The notes beneath the pieces were generated by a model. It was not told the origin of the DNA. It did no database searches and worked only from the letters and a program-made list of their open reading frames with translations. A DNA stretch of 5,672 nucleotides from Candidatus Bipolaricaulota bacterium (GTDB taxonomy: Bacteria; Bipolaricaulota; Bipolaricaulia; UBA7950; UBA9294), in assembly GCA_021129875.1 (NCBI GenBank), contig JAJOKK010000158.1, positions 1-5,672 of the forward strand, given 5' to 3'. Below, piece after piece: positions 5,651-5,672 of this stretch. A program made the position numbers and the translations under genes. Positions within the stretch are counted from its first letter, which is position 1; each line of letters opens with the position of its first letter.

Positions 5651-5672
5651 GATGCTGGGCTACAGCCGGCTC

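Noticed and set aside
5654..5666. Terminator hairpin after the pseudouridine synthase
   Set aside because: Only a four-pair GCTG/CAGC stem is visible before the window ends, and no T-run can be seen.

Overview
The window comes from a bacterium, most likely an anaerobe. The best clue is the 3' part of an [FeFe]-hydrogenase gene at the left edge, whose H-cluster motifs read like the monomeric group B hydrogenases of fermentative anaerobes. The coding DNA is moderately GC-rich, genes carry Shine-Dalgarno sequences of the AGGAGG type, and several promoters are close to sigma-70 consensus. The phylum cannot be fixed from this sequence. Small palindromic and heptamer repeats in the non-coding part recall repeat-rich genomes such as Chloroflexota or Cyanobacteria, but that is only an impression.

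Layout, left to right: (1) 1-834, + strand, 5'-truncated [FeFe]-hydrogenase catalytic subunit. (2) 835-1006, short intergenic region with a weak hairpin and a good promoter. (3) 1007-1653, a two-gene type II toxin-antitoxin operon: a ribbon-helix-helix antitoxin and a MazF/PemK-family endoribonuclease toxin, overlapping by ATGA. (4) 1654-2614, about 960 bases with no convincing large gene. It holds a perfect 7-bp hairpin, two arrays of 7-nt phased CATT repeats, a 30-base palindrome, a diverged copy of a sequence also found upstream of the antitoxin, and a 46-codon ORF with a perfect AGGAGG and a TATAAT box. (5) 2615-4765, - strand, a full-length Tex protein starting at TTG. (6) 4889-5650, + strand, an RsuA/RluB-family rRNA pseudouridine synthase divergent from tex.

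The genes do not form one pathway. Tex and the pseudouridine synthase are housekeeping RNA-related functions sharing a divergent promoter region. The hydrogenase is an energy or redox enzyme whose operon lies outside the window. The toxin-antitoxin pair and the repeat-rich gap sit between them and look like an accessory insertion. I do not see a clearly new multi-gene system. The most promising unexplained elements are the 46-codon ORF at 1942-2082 and the repeats around it.
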